The translations under genes were made by a program, and so were the position numbers. Of a DNA stretch of 64,000 nucleotides, positions 1 to 7,944 are shown in pieces (position 1 is the stretch's first letter; each line of letters opens with the position of its first letter). Source of the DNA: an uncultured Porticoccus sp. (GTDB lineage Bacteria > Pseudomonadota > Gammaproteobacteria > Pseudomonadales > Porticoccaceae); contig CAMYLT010000008.1 in NCBI GenBank assembly GCA_947259505.1, forward strand, positions 310,001 through 374,000, given 5' to 3'. Below the pieces are notes generated by a model. It was not told where the DNA came from. It ran no database searches and was given only the letters and a program-made list of their open reading frames with translations.

Positions 1-2
1 GG

Positions 3-74
3 CTCGGGGTCATGCTCGGTGCAGGGGCACAATCACGGTCAACCGCTGGCAAAGGAGATGAGCCATCATCGTGA
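3..74 (+). CDS. C-terminal end of an upstream gene (partial, unidentified)
   Basis: An open frame enters from the left edge (LGVMLGAGAQ...) and stops at a TGA in the sequence GTGA, where the GTG is the start of the next gene. Such a 4-bp overlap is the usual sign of two translationally coupled genes, so this frame is more likely real than the other open frame here (positions 1-87). Only 23 residues are visible and no family can be recognised. Confidence 0.35.
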   Translation, partial: LGVMLGAGAQSRSTAGKGDEPSS

Positions 75-733
75 GTGTGGCGATTGATACACTTAGCCAT
101 ACGCTCAAAAATCTATTGCCCTCTGCCCGATTGCAGGAAACCACACTTTCCTTGAGTTCTCCCCTGCGGTTGATGCTGATTGATCCTGAGGGCATGGATG
201 TCCCCCTCAGTGGCGGAGAAACAGACGCCATTTTTGAAGCTCCTCCCTATTGGAGCTTTTGTTGGGGCAGCGGCAAGGCACTAGCTGACCGATTGTTGAT
301 GACTCCATCTCTGGTCCTGGGTAAAACTGTACTGGATTTTGGATGCGGTTCCGGCGTGGTGGCAGTTGCTGCTGCTTTAGCCGGGGCAAGGCGGGTAATT
401 GCCTGTGATCTTGATCCGATTGCGTTGGAAGCTGTGCGTATCAATGCTCGGCTCAATGACTGCAACATCGAAACCCTCGCCGATTTGAGTCTTTTGGAGG
501 AGTCCGTAGACCTGCTTCTGGCGGCCGATGTACTTTATGACCGAGATAATCTGGGGTTACTGCAAGTTTTTCGTCACTGTGCCCCCGAGGTCTTGCTGGC
601 TGATTCTCGTGTTCGAGATTTATGTGAACCGGGCTACCATTTACTTGATTCAACTGATGCCGTAACAGAACCGGATTTGGGTGAGCTGGACTCGGTTAGA
701 ACCGTGCGTTTCTACCGTGCCGAAAGAGACTAA
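71..733 (+). CDS. Class I SAM-dependent methyltransferase, lysine-methyltransferase-like
   Basis: This 220-aa protein has a glycine-rich SAM-binding motif I (LDFGCGSGVVAVAAALAGA, about residues 90-108) followed by the acidic loop ACDLDP. A later AADVLYDRDN motif resembles the post-II motif of the METTL20/ETFB-lysine and nicotinamide N-methyltransferase-like group. The family methylates protein lysines or small molecules; the substrate here cannot be told. The start is GTG with an AAAGGAG ribosome site about 13 nt upstream, and it overlaps the stop of the preceding frame (GTGA), which suggests an operon with an upstream gene outside the window. The C-terminus is complete. Confidence 0.8.
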   Translation: MSVAIDTLSHTLKNLLPSARLQETTLSLSSPLRLMLIDPEGMDVPLSGGETDAIFEAPPYWSFCWGSGKALADRLLMTPSLVLGKTVLDFGCGSGVVAVAAALAGARRVIACDLDPIALEAVRINARLNDCNIETLADLSLLEESVDLLLAADVLYDRDNLGLLQVFRHCAPEVLLADSRVRDLCEPGYHLLDSTDAVTEPDLGELDSVRTVRFYRAERD

Positions 734-845
734 GGCGACATGTTGAGGGCCCAGTGACGTTCTCGGAAAAGGCTGTTCCAGGCTCGACAAACCACATTGA
801 TGTACACTGCTTAATATTCGAGCATGGTAAACAAGGCAGCCTGAT

Positions 846-2024
846 ATGAATTCCAGCACCAAGCCAACGTTGCTTGCAACGGTGGAAAAGCTTGATCCGG
901 TCAAAGCGGCCGAGCTTCTAGGCACTGAACCCCAATCCAGCATTCAGAGTCTCCTTGCCCAGTTGCCGCCTGAGCGGGCACTGCTGATCGCGTCTCACTT
1001 GCCGGGGACGGCGACACGTGGTGAAGCAGAGACCACGGCCCTTGTCAGTGGCATAGAGGGCACGGTCGAGAAGTTGATGTCTCCCCCGCTAGGTGCGTTA
1101 CCGATGGATACCACGGTAGCGGGCGCCCTGGATTACATTGTTCATCTCAAGGAAGTATCCAGTATCACCTACATCTATGTGGTGGATGAGTTCTCTCATC
1201 TGATGGGTGTGGTTGCCATGCGCGACCTGTTGCTGGCGAGCCCTGCACAAACCCTTGCCGATATTATGACGGTTGAACCGTTTGCTTTTTCGCCAGGCAC
1301 CCATATGCCAGAGGCGATCAATGCCGCATTAAAGCGTCACTATCGTCTGTATCCCGTGGTGGGCAAGAACAACAAACTGATTGGTTTGGTGTTTAGTTGG
1401 AAGCTGTTCGAATATGTCGCGACAGAAATCAGTTCCCAGAGTGGATCAATGGTCGGTTTGGACCGGGAAGAGCGCGTGACCACCTCTATTCTCCAGTCTT
1501 TCCGAATGCGCCACCCATGGTTACAGGTCAATTTGCTCACTGCCTTTGCGGCCGCATTCGTGGTTGGGATGTTTGAAGACACCATTGCCCGCATTGTTGC
1601 CTTGGCAGTATTTTTACCTGTATTGGCAGGGCAGAGTGGCAATACCGGTTGTCAGGCCTTGGCTATCACGCTTAGGGGACTAACACTGGGGGAGCTTGGC
1701 GATTATCCAGTGAGGAAATTGCTGCAGAAGGAAATTGCCCTGGGAGCCATGAATGGGTTTGCTGTCGGCTTGGTTGCCGCGTTAGCTATGTGGTTATATG
1801 CGGGATACAGTGGAACAGAACAACCATTCTTACTTGCATTTGTTGTGTTGATCGCAATGGTTGGCGCTTGCGTTGGAAGTGGTATTTTTGGGGTTTTGGT
1901 TCCGCTGACCCTGCGGCGTATGGGGGCAGACCCTGCCATGGCCAGTAGTATTTTCCTGACCACCTTTACCGATATTCTGGGTATGGGGTTGATGTTGTTT
2001 CTGGCGACGGCCTTATTGTTGTAG
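846..2024 (+). CDS. mgtE: MgtE-family magnesium transporter (short N-domain)
   Basis: This 392-aa inner-membrane Mg2+ channel/transporter has a short N-terminal helical domain (about residues 1-75), two CBS domains (about 78-195) that in the family sense cytosolic Mg2+, and a C-terminal membrane domain of about five helices (from about 228). The pore signature GQSGNTGCQALAITLRGL corresponds to the family's GNxGxQ motif, and the last helix carries the conserved Asp in TTFTDILG. The family is usually about 450 aa, so the N-domain is roughly half normal size. The gene stands alone, with no partner on either side and no strong Shine-Dalgarno before the ATG. A riboswitch was not visible in the 112-bp leader region. 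Confidence 0.9.
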   Translation: MNSSTKPTLLATVEKLDPVKAAELLGTEPQSSIQSLLAQLPPERALLIASHLPGTATRGEAETTALVSGIEGTVEKLMSPPLGALPMDTTVAGALDYIVHLKEVSSITYIYVVDEFSHLMGVVAMRDLLLASPAQTLADIMTVEPFAFSPGTHMPEAINAALKRHYRLYPVVGKNNKLIGLVFSWKLFEYVATEISSQSGSMVGLDREERVTTSILQSFRMRHPWLQVNLLTAFAAAFVVGMFEDTIARIVALAVFLPVLAGQSGNTGCQALAITLRGLTLGELGDYPVRKLLQKEIALGAMNGFAVGLVAALAMWLYAGYSGTEQPFLLAFVVLIAMVGACVGSGIFGVLVPLTLRRMGADPAMASSIFLTTFTDILGMGLMLFLATALLL

Positions 2025-2057
2025 CAATGTGATCAAAAATATTATTTTGTTATCATA

Positions 2058-2092
2058 GGGGGTGTATAGGCCACTTGTGGCTATTCACACCC
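2058..2092. repeat. Imperfect inverted repeat (stem-loop) downstream of mgtE
   Basis: The sequence GGGTGTATAGGCCAC-TT-GTGGCTATTCACACCC can fold into a long stem with small bulges. No T-tract follows on either strand, so it is not a classical intrinsic terminator. It could be a processing or stability element at the mgtE mRNA 3' end, or an operator. The rest of the 2025-2214 gap shows nothing else recognisable. Confidence 0.45.
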
Positions 2093-2214
2093 ATCAGGAT
2101 CCATTTCGTTGTTCCTGTCGTAATAAGCTTAAATAAGTCAATTTCTAGTTTGAGTATTCTACTGCTTCTGTATTACTGTACCTGCCAATTCAAAGTACCG
2201 ACAAAGATAACGCT

Positions 2215-2958
2215 ATGAAAGACGTTCAATTAAAAAGTTACGATATCAAGCTTGAGGAAACGAACGCTGTTCCATGGGAAGAGTGGTTCGAGGAAATTGC
2301 CGAATTCAGTGCGAAACATGGTAACTGCATCGTGCCGCACGGCTTTAAAACCAAGTCCGGTCATTCACTCTGGCATTGGGTTGAGAAAGTCCGCCGCGAT
2401 TATGCAGAAGGAAACGTTTCCGAAGAACAATACAAACGTCTCGATGAACTGCATTTTATTTGGGACATGGAGGACCTTACCTGGGAAACCGGCTTCGCTG
2501 CCTTGCAAAACTACTATGACGAGTTTGGCGATTGTGTCGTTCCCCTTGGTTATCGTACTAAAGGCCGCTTTAGTCTCGGCTTATGGGTGAGCAACCAGCG
2601 CGAGTACGATGGTGTTTATCCCCGGGATAAATACCACCGACTTGCGGCGCTTGGATTTATCTGGAATTTGTTGGAGTACCGGTGGGAGAGGGGCTTTGCA
2701 GAGCTGAAAGTGTACAAAGCCACCCATGGAGACTGCCTGGTACCGAAAAAATATATCGTAGATGGTGATATGGACCTGGGCGCGTGGGTAACCAAACAGC
2801 GCGCAGATCTGCACTTCAATTTCCTCTCTGAGGAAAAAATGCATCGTCTGAATGAGATTGGCTTCTCCTGGGCGGCCACTGAAGGCAGTCCCTTGATCGT
2901 CATGCTGCCGAAAGATGGTTCGGAAGGACAGGGAGACGCCCGATCTAACCAGGGCTAG
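2215..2958 (+). CDS. Orphan protein of three helicase-associated (HA) repeats
   Basis: This 247-aa protein consists almost entirely of three tandem repeats of about 63 residues (about 21-83, 90-150 and 157-219). Each follows the pattern W..G(F)..L..Y....GD/NC.VP...........LG.WV...R......L....RL..LGF.W. This matches the 'helicase-associated' domain (PF03457) normally found in arrays C-terminal to DEAD/DEAH helicases or alone in large bacterial and algal proteins. No helicase motor is present here or next door. The function is unknown; nucleic-acid binding is inferred only from the family's company. No signal peptide or membrane segment is seen. The gene is monocistronic, ended by a strong bidirectional terminator, with a short unrelated C-tail after residue 221. 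Confidence 0.75.
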   Translation: MKDVQLKSYDIKLEETNAVPWEEWFEEIAEFSAKHGNCIVPHGFKTKSGHSLWHWVEKVRRDYAEGNVSEEQYKRLDELHFIWDMEDLTWETGFAALQNYYDEFGDCVVPLGYRTKGRFSLGLWVSNQREYDGVYPRDKYHRLAALGFIWNLLEYRWERGFAELKVYKATHGDCLVPKKYIVDGDMDLGAWVTKQRADLHFNFLSEEKMHRLNEIGFSWAATEGSPLIVMLPKDGSEGQGDARSNQG

Positions 2959-2994
2959 CCTGGCGTTAGGCGTGGTTCCTGCTATTACTGCATA

Positions 2995-3020
2995 AAACAC
3001 CGCGAATATCGCGGTGTTTT
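2995..3020. terminator. Bidirectional intrinsic terminator
   Basis: A near-perfect hairpin AACACCGCGA-ATA-TCGCGGTGTT is followed by T residues on + and preceded by A residues, so it can serve both the HA-repeat gene (+) and the converging dioxygenase pseudogene (-). Confidence 0.8.
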
Positions 3021-3048
3021 GCTATGGGTGATCGGTTAGTAGTGTCTC

Positions 3049-3833
3049 TTACCAAAGGTAGAGACTCGCCTTTTTACCGATAATGTTCAATTCTGCATAC
3101 TCCTCACAGGCCCGGCTTGTCAGTCCATAGCAAACGAGCAGGGGGAGCAGGTGCTCTTCTCTCGGATGGCAGTACTTGGCATAGGGTGCCTGCGCCCAGT
3201 TTTCCAGCCGCCTGGCCCGCTCCACTTCATCGATTGAGTCCGTTGCACAGGTGTCGATCAACCAGGCTTCGAACTGTTCATTCATCTTCTTCGTCTGCTC
3301 GGTATCTTGAGCGAAAAATGCCTGCATGTTGTGGAAAGAGAATCCTGATCCGATAACGAGCAACTTGTCATGCTTCAAGCTGGCTAGCGCTCTTCCCATG
3401 CGCAGATGTTCAGCCGGGTCGAGGCTCTTCAGCAGGGACAGCTGCACACAGGGAATATCCGCGCCCGGATACATAATCTTCAAGGGAATAAACACCCCGT
3501 GATCCAAACCCCGTTCCTCATCAAGTTGGGCATTAAAACCGGCATCAACCAGGACCGCCTTTGTTTGCCTGGCCAGTGCGGGCTCACCGGGGCAGGGGTA
3601 TTGAATTGCGTAAGCGGCATCGGGAAAGCCTAATAGTCGTAAACCAGAGTGGGATTCGGGTTGGCGGTAATGGTCGGCGCGGCGGTCTCCCAATGGGCAC
3701 TGATGACCAGAATAGCCGAGGGCTTGCTGATCTTTTCGGTAATCCTGCGCAGGTGCTTAACCAGCTCAGTATGCTCAGAATCACCGAGCAGTGGGAGAGG
3801 GCCGCCACCGTGGGATAAAAATAGAATGCGCAT
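3049..3833 (-). pseudogene. ygiD: Frameshifted DODA-type extradiol ring-cleavage dioxygenase (LigB/YgiD family)
   Basis: Two minus-strand frames (start to about 3630, and 3049 to about 3640) together make one complete class III extradiol dioxygenase of the 4,5-DOPA dioxygenase/YgiD family, about 260 aa. The first part carries FLSHGGGPLPLLGD and ISAHWE; the second carries GSGFSFHN and REEHLLPLL, so all expected metal-site histidines survive. The first frame ends ...LVYDY-stop exactly where the family continues YDYYGFP; the next bases read GGCTTTCCC (GFP) in the other frame. Insertion of one base after TATTA would restore YDYYGFP. A single-base deletion, or a sequencing error, is therefore the simplest explanation. 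The ATG at 3833 is preferred over the TTG at 3860 because the family starts MRILFLSHGGG. It lies beside another decayed gene. Confidence 0.85.
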
Positions 3834-3954
3834 GTCATCTCGCCTGAGCTTTTTGAACAAAAACGACCTGTGTTCAGAGTATATCCGGCACGTGCCTGTT
3901 GTCAGAACTCACCCGCAACAGCTTTCAAAAGGCACATATCAGGAATACCTGATT

Positions 3955-4183
3955 TCAGATCGCCATTCCAAACAGCACCTCAGTATTTGCTTGGGGACTG
4001 GTGGATACATGTTCTCCTGCGACCAGGTCGACAATCCCCGCGATCAGCACATCCGTCAAGGGGGTGTGCCGACAGCGGCGACGCCCAAAATCAGGCCCAC
4101 GCTAGAGGCAATAGCGTCATTGCGCTGAGCATGGCTGCCCCTGGTCAGTAGCTTTTGTGCATTCGGTCTCTTTCTGGGCGTCA
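3955..4183 (-). pseudogene. Decayed N-terminal remnant of a VIT/CCC1-type (DUF125) transporter
   Basis: This is not in the ORF track. Read on the minus strand, three pieces in different frames fit the N-terminus of VIT-family iron/manganese transporters in order. They are GAAMLSA (family-like RAAVLGA), then NDAIASSVGLILGVAAVGT (family-like NDAIVSTSSLILGVAAAGT), then LTDVLIAGIVDLVAG joined directly to EHVSTSPQANTE (family-like [30 protein letters not shown]). This implies at least two frameshifts, an apparent in-frame loss of about seven codons after LVAG, and loss of the C-terminal half after a stop at 3955. The family resemblance is from memory of consensus sequences and was not aligned computationally. 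Confidence 0.65.
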
Positions 4184-4320
4184 CATAACGTCTTCTTTGT
4201 TAATGGGTAAGCATAACCATTAGAACGGTATAAGCTGGTTCAATTTGAACACAAGATAAAGCGGGTGACCTCAAACGACCGTTGCCACTTTTGAAGTTTC
4301 AGGGCGTGAGGATCGAGAGA

Positions 4321-4365
4321 GGCTAGAGAGGCTAGAGAGGCTAGAGAGGCTAGAGGGGCTAGAGG
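4321..4365. repeat. 9-bp tandem repeat, five units (GGCTAGAGA/G)
   Basis: Five perfect or near-perfect head-to-tail copies of GGCTAGAGA (the last two GGCTAGAGG) occupy 4321-4365, with degenerate copies on both sides (ATCGAGAGA before, GGCGGGGTG after). They lie in the 4184-4470 non-coding gap. Nine is a multiple of three but no gene reads across. Apart from this repeat and the palindrome TTCAATTTGAA near 4239, I see nothing in that gap. Confidence 0.9.
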
Positions 4366-4470
4366 GGCGGGGTGGCTTCGACCACAGCGAAGACATAAAG
4401 AAGGCGTATAGCTTTATAGCGCCAAAAATTCTAAGGCTTGGACGGCATTTTAATAGGGGGAGGACATTTT

Positions 4471-4668
4471 TTAAGGTTTGACAACAACTTGCCAGAACTC
4501 ACCGCTCCAATCAACGCGGAGTTTGGTGGTTTTGAAGCTGTGTTGGAAATAACCAACGAACAATGTGCCATCGTCATGAATATTGTATACCTGACATTCA
4601 ACAGCTTCCGAATCGGGAGCTGTTTTTACCATAATCCAGTCACGACGTTGTACATTTGGTCGTTCCAT
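4471..4668 (-). CDS. Small hypothetical protein, 65 aa
   Basis: The ORF track lists a 122-aa frame that reads through the tRNA, but the true start is the ATG at 4668, preceded by a strong GAGGTGG ribosome site at good spacing. The 65-aa product ([16 protein letters not shown]...) is rich in aromatic and beta-type residues ([30 protein letters not shown]). It looks like a small beta-sheet protein with no signal peptide or membrane segment. I do not recognise a family. It sits directly downstream of the tRNA-Ser terminator on the same strand, so it either has its own promoter or relies on read-through. Confidence 0.6.
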   Translation of the reverse strand: MERPNVQRRDWIMVKTAPDSEAVECQVYNIHDDGTLFVGYFQHSFKTTKLRVDWSGEFWQVVVKP

Positions 4669-4722
4669 TTTTCCACCTCGGTTATCTTTTTTATGGTGGG
4701 CTGTTCCCACTTGTTCTGGCTC

Positions 4723-4751
4723 AAAAAAAAGCCCTTGTATAACAAGGGCTA
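4723..4751 (-). terminator. Intrinsic terminator of tRNA-Ser
   Basis: Reading minus, AGCCCTTGT-TAT-ACAAGGGCT forms a perfect 9-bp stem followed by eight T residues, starting a few bases after the tRNA CCA end. Confidence 0.92.
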
Positions 4752-4757
4752 TCAATT

Positions 4758-4845
4758 TGGCGGAGGGACAGGGATTCGAACCCTGGGTACCTCTCGATAC
4801 GCCGGTTTTCAAGACCGGTGCTTTCAACCGCTCAGCCATCCCTCC
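4758..4845 (-). tRNA. serT: tRNA-Ser (anticodon UGA)
   Basis: The minus strand reads GGAGGGATGGCTGAGCGG at the 5' end, an anticodon arm CCGGTCTTGAAAACCGG with anticodon TGA, a long variable arm typical of serine tRNAs, GGTTCGAATCC in the T arm, and TCCCTCC closing the acceptor stem. It is followed by discriminator G and an encoded CCA. The length is 88 nt with CCA. It has its own promoter and terminator and lies just downstream of rne on the same strand. Confidence 0.96.
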
Positions 4846-4921
4846 TGTAACTTTTTTGTGTGGCTTCGTGTCCAGGAAACTCCGAAGTTCACATCCGGGT
4901 GTCCCCGGAAAAGAGCGGCAG

Positions 4922-4949
4922 ATTATACAGCGGATTCCTTTCCTTACAA
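4922..4949 (-). promoter_or_regulatory. Sigma-70 promoter of tRNA-Ser
   Basis: On the minus strand TTGTAA, a 16-bp spacer, then TATAAT, followed by the GC-rich discriminator-like CTGCCGCTC, which is typical of stringently controlled stable-RNA promoters. The predicted start is near 4915, about 70 nt upstream of the mature tRNA. Confidence 0.75.
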
Positions 4950-4986
4950 GGCCGAACCCGCTGTCATTTCGCCTTTCTTACCAAGC

Positions 4987-7944
4987 TCAGCTGTTCCCGC
5001 CCTGTGAGATAGCAGATTGGTCCCCGGACTCGTTGTGTTGGTCGTCAGTTGACGGCGACGTGCTGGGTTTTGGTACCGCTTTTGCGCGCGGATCATTGGC
5101 CGCTCTGGTGAAATCATTCGGTTTAACCTCAACCGGCGAGGGCAGGGATGTATCCAGAGGCTGCGGCAACGGCTTGGAGCGAATATCGGTTACCACATTG
5201 ACCTGACCTACAGGGCGTGGTGCCAACCTGGGATCATTGCTGGCCCTGGTTGTTGGCGGCTCTAAGGCTGCTTCCGTGTTCTGTGCGGGTGCCTCTGTGG
5301 GTAGTTCTATTGCCGGTGCTGCTGCCACTGTGTCGGCTGAGGGTGGATTTGATACCGCTTCTTCAATATTTGCTTCTGGAACAGTTTCTTCCGCCGGTGT
5401 TTCAACAGCCGCAGGAGCAAAGTCGTCAGCGACGACTTTAGCCTCAGTTTCAATCTCTTCTGTGGGGGCCGTTGTTTCCGGTGCCGCTTCAGCAGCCGTG
5501 TCTTGCTTCTCATTCTGTGCTACAGCTTGAGGTGCGTCCGTCGCTGTTAACACCGGTTGAACAGCCTCAGTGATCTCCTCAGATGCAGCTGATGGCAAAG
5601 CAGTGTGATCTGTTGCTGCAGGCTCTATGGATTGCTCAATGGGTTGTGCATCGTTATCCGTGTCAATCTGAGCCAATGTGAAGACGTCGGCTGTGTTTTC
5701 TGCGGGGGTTTCTCCACTGCTTTCAGGTGCCTTGGTAGCCACTTCGGTTACAGCTGCTCGAGACTCATCAGCAGTTTGGGTGCTTTTCGTCTCGGTTGAC
5801 GTGTCAGGCATACCAGTGGTGGTATCTGTTGGTGCAGCATCAGTTCCCATGGCAGTGATCAGTTCTGCTGGAACTTCACGGCGTTGACGTCTCTGGCGCG
5901 GATTGCGGCGCTTGTCGCCTTCGCGTCGCGGCGGGCGATTGCTTGTGCTCGTCTCGGCTTCGGTGGCTGTTGGCGAGATAGTCGCTTCAGATTGCTGTTC
6001 CGGGCGAGGTTTTCTGGGCTGCTGTTCGCGCCGTGACTTTTGCTCTTCAGGCTGTTGTTGACTGCCGCGTTGTTGCTGTTGGCTGTCACGCTGCCCAGAT
6101 CTTGGCCCCTGGCGGCCACGATTACGACCATTGCGACGATCATCCGGACGGCGATTGCGGCCCTGAGATCTCTGATCATCGCGCCCAGACCGAGTGTCTG
6201 AAGCTTTTTTCTGGGGGGCTTGTGGTTCTTTGCTCCCAAACAAAAATTTCTTCAATCGCTGCAGCAAGCCTGGCTGTTTGTCAGCAGCCTGGTCTTTTTT
6301 GGCGCTGACCGGTTTTTCAACCGGAGTGGGTGCTGGTTGCGACGGCGTCAGCGTTTGAACGGCAGGCTGTGGTGCTGGGGGAACCGGTTTTACCAGGTCG
6401 TCATCCTGACTGATAAATTCTTCAGACAGTGTGTTGGTCAGGCGATAGCTGTATTCGCTGGTCACACCATCCTGTTCGCGAATGCGTTTTACCTCAAAAT
6501 GAGGTGTTTCCAGTCGCTCATCGGGGATAACCACTATTTTGGAACCGTGGCGCTTTTCTATCTCAAAAACTTCTTTGCGTTTTTCATTTAGCAAGAAGGT
6601 GGCAACTGAAACTGGGGTTATGGCGCGGATTTCAGCACTGAATTCTTTTTGTGCTTCTTCTTCAACCAATCTGAGAATGGACAGCGCCAGAGAGCGGGTG
6701 CCACGAATGGTGCCCTGTCCCAAGCAGCGTGGGCAGACTTTTGAAGTGGTTTCTTCCAGAGAGGGGCGTAGACGCTGGCGGGACATTTCCAGCAGGCCAA
6801 AACGGGAGATACGACCAACCTGAACCCTGGCTCGGTCAAGCTCCAGGGCATCGCGCATACGGTTTTCCACTTCGCGCTGGTTTTTGGTGGAGCTCATGTC
6901 GATAAAGTCGATGACTACCAGCCCGCCGACATCGCGCAAGCGCAGTTGTCGGGTAATTTCATCAGCAGCTTCCAGATTGGTGCGTAGTGCCGTTTCCTCA
7001 ATATCTCCACCACGCGTGGCACGGGCGGAGTTGATATCGATAGAAACCAGTGCTTCAGTCACATCAATGACAATAGAGCCGCCGGAGGGCAGCTTAACTT
7101 CGCGCTCAAAAGCGGTTTCGATCTGGTTTTCAATTTGATAGCGGTTGAAAAGGGGGAGAGGGTCTTCATAAAACTTAACCCGGCTTTGGAAGTTGGGCAT
7201 AACTTGCTTGATAAAGGCCGATGCCAGGTCGAAAGCTTCGCGGTTATCCACGATGACTTCGCCCACGTCCTGGCGCAGGTAGTCGCGCACGGCACGAATG
7301 ATGACGTTGCTTTCCTGGAATAAGAAGTGTGGGGCCTTGGCTTTGTTGGCCTCCTCGCGGATGGTTTCCCACAACTGAAGCAGGTAATCCAGATCCCACT
7401 GAAGTTCTTCAGCAGAACGACCGATGCCAGCAGTGCGCACGATAACACCCATGCCGGGAGGGGTGTTCAGGTCGCGCATGGCAGTTTTCAGGTCGGTACG
7501 CTCATCGCCTTCAATGCGTCGGGAAATCCCGCCTGCCCTTGGGTTATTCGGCATCAGAACCATGTAGCGGCCGGCGAGACTGATAAAGGTGGTGAGTGCC
7601 GCGCCTTTATTGCCGCGTTCTTCCTTGTCGACTTGGACGACAACTTCGGTGCCTTCCCGGATTACGTCCTGAATTTTGATACGACCTTCAACTTCGGATG
7701 TTTTTTTGGAGAAGTATTCGCGGGATATTTCTTTGAGGGGGAGAAAGCCGTGGCGTTCGGCGCCGTAGTCTACAAAGGCAGCCTCGAGGCTAGGTTCTAC
7801 CCGGGTGATCTTGCCTTTGTATATGTTGGCCTTGCGCTGTTCCCTGGTGCGATTTTCAAGGTCCAGGTCATACAGTCGTTGTCCATCGACCAGTGCCACC
7901 CTCAGCTCTTCGGGCTGGGAGGCGTTAATAAGCATGCGTTTCAT
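4987..7944 (-). CDS. rne: Ribonuclease E
   Basis: This 985-aa endoribonuclease is the scaffold of the RNA degradosome and matures rRNA and tRNA. The N-terminal catalytic half shows the S1 domain (about 35-120), the two catalytic-aspartate motifs ([10 protein letters not shown] and VIDFIDM) and the Zn-link CPRC near residue 405. The C-terminal half is disordered: an amphipathic helix ([11 protein letters not shown]) suited to membrane attachment, an Arg/Gln-rich RNA-binding block, a long Ala/Glu/Thr/Pro acidic stretch, and two NDPR motifs (ASNDPR, AANDPR) like those in pseudomonad RNase E tails. The ATG at 7944 (MKRMLIN) is preferred to the TTG at 7947. The long upstream gap fits the autoregulatory 5' leader known for rne. 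It is divergent from rluC, as in enterics. Confidence 0.97.
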   Translation of the reverse strand: MKRMLINASQPEELRVALVDGQRLYDLDLENRTREQRKANIYKGKITRVEPSLEAAFVDYGAERHGFLPLKEISREYFSKKTSEVEGRIKIQDVIREGTEVVVQVDKEERGNKGAALTTFISLAGRYMVLMPNNPRAGGISRRIEGDERTDLKTAMRDLNTPPGMGVIVRTAGIGRSAEELQWDLDYLLQLWETIREEANKAKAPHFLFQESNVIIRAVRDYLRQDVGEVIVDNREAFDLASAFIKQVMPNFQSRVKFYEDPLPLFNRYQIENQIETAFEREVKLPSGGSIVIDVTEALVSIDINSARATRGGDIEETALRTNLEAADEITRQLRLRDVGGLVVIDFIDMSSTKNQREVENRMRDALELDRARVQVGRISRFGLLEMSRQRLRPSLEETTSKVCPRCLGQGTIRGTRSLALSILRLVEEEAQKEFSAEIRAITPVSVATFLLNEKRKEVFEIEKRHGSKIVVIPDERLETPHFEVKRIREQDGVTSEYSYRLTNTLSEEFISQDDDLVKPVPPAPQPAVQTLTPSQPAPTPVEKPVSAKKDQAADKQPGLLQRLKKFLFGSKEPQAPQKKASDTRSGRDDQRSQGRNRRPDDRRNGRNRGRQGPRSGQRDSQQQQRGSQQQPEEQKSRREQQPRKPRPEQQSEATISPTATEAETSTSNRPPRREGDKRRNPRQRRQRREVPAELITAMGTDAAPTDTTTGMPDTSTETKSTQTADESRAAVTEVATKAPESSGETPAENTADVFTLAQIDTDNDAQPIEQSIEPAATDHTALPSAASEEITEAVQPVLTATDAPQAVAQNEKQDTAAEAAPETTAPTEEIETEAKVVADDFAPAAVETPAEETVPEANIEEAVSNPPSADTVAAAPAIELPTEAPAQNTEAALEPPTTRASNDPRLAPRPVGQVNVVTDIRSKPLPQPLDTSLPSPVEVKPNDFTRAANDPRAKAVPKPSTSPSTDDQHNESGDQSAISQGGNS

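Noticed and set aside
3870-4151. 93-aa plus-strand ORF over the VIT remnant
   Set aside because: Pro/Arg/Ser-rich antisense frame of the decayed transporter; no ribosome site.
4438-5206. Plus-strand ORFs across tRNA-Ser and the end of rne
   Set aside because: They read through the tRNA and its terminator antisense; known artefact of tRNA-Ser complement translating as GFEPWV-like peptides.
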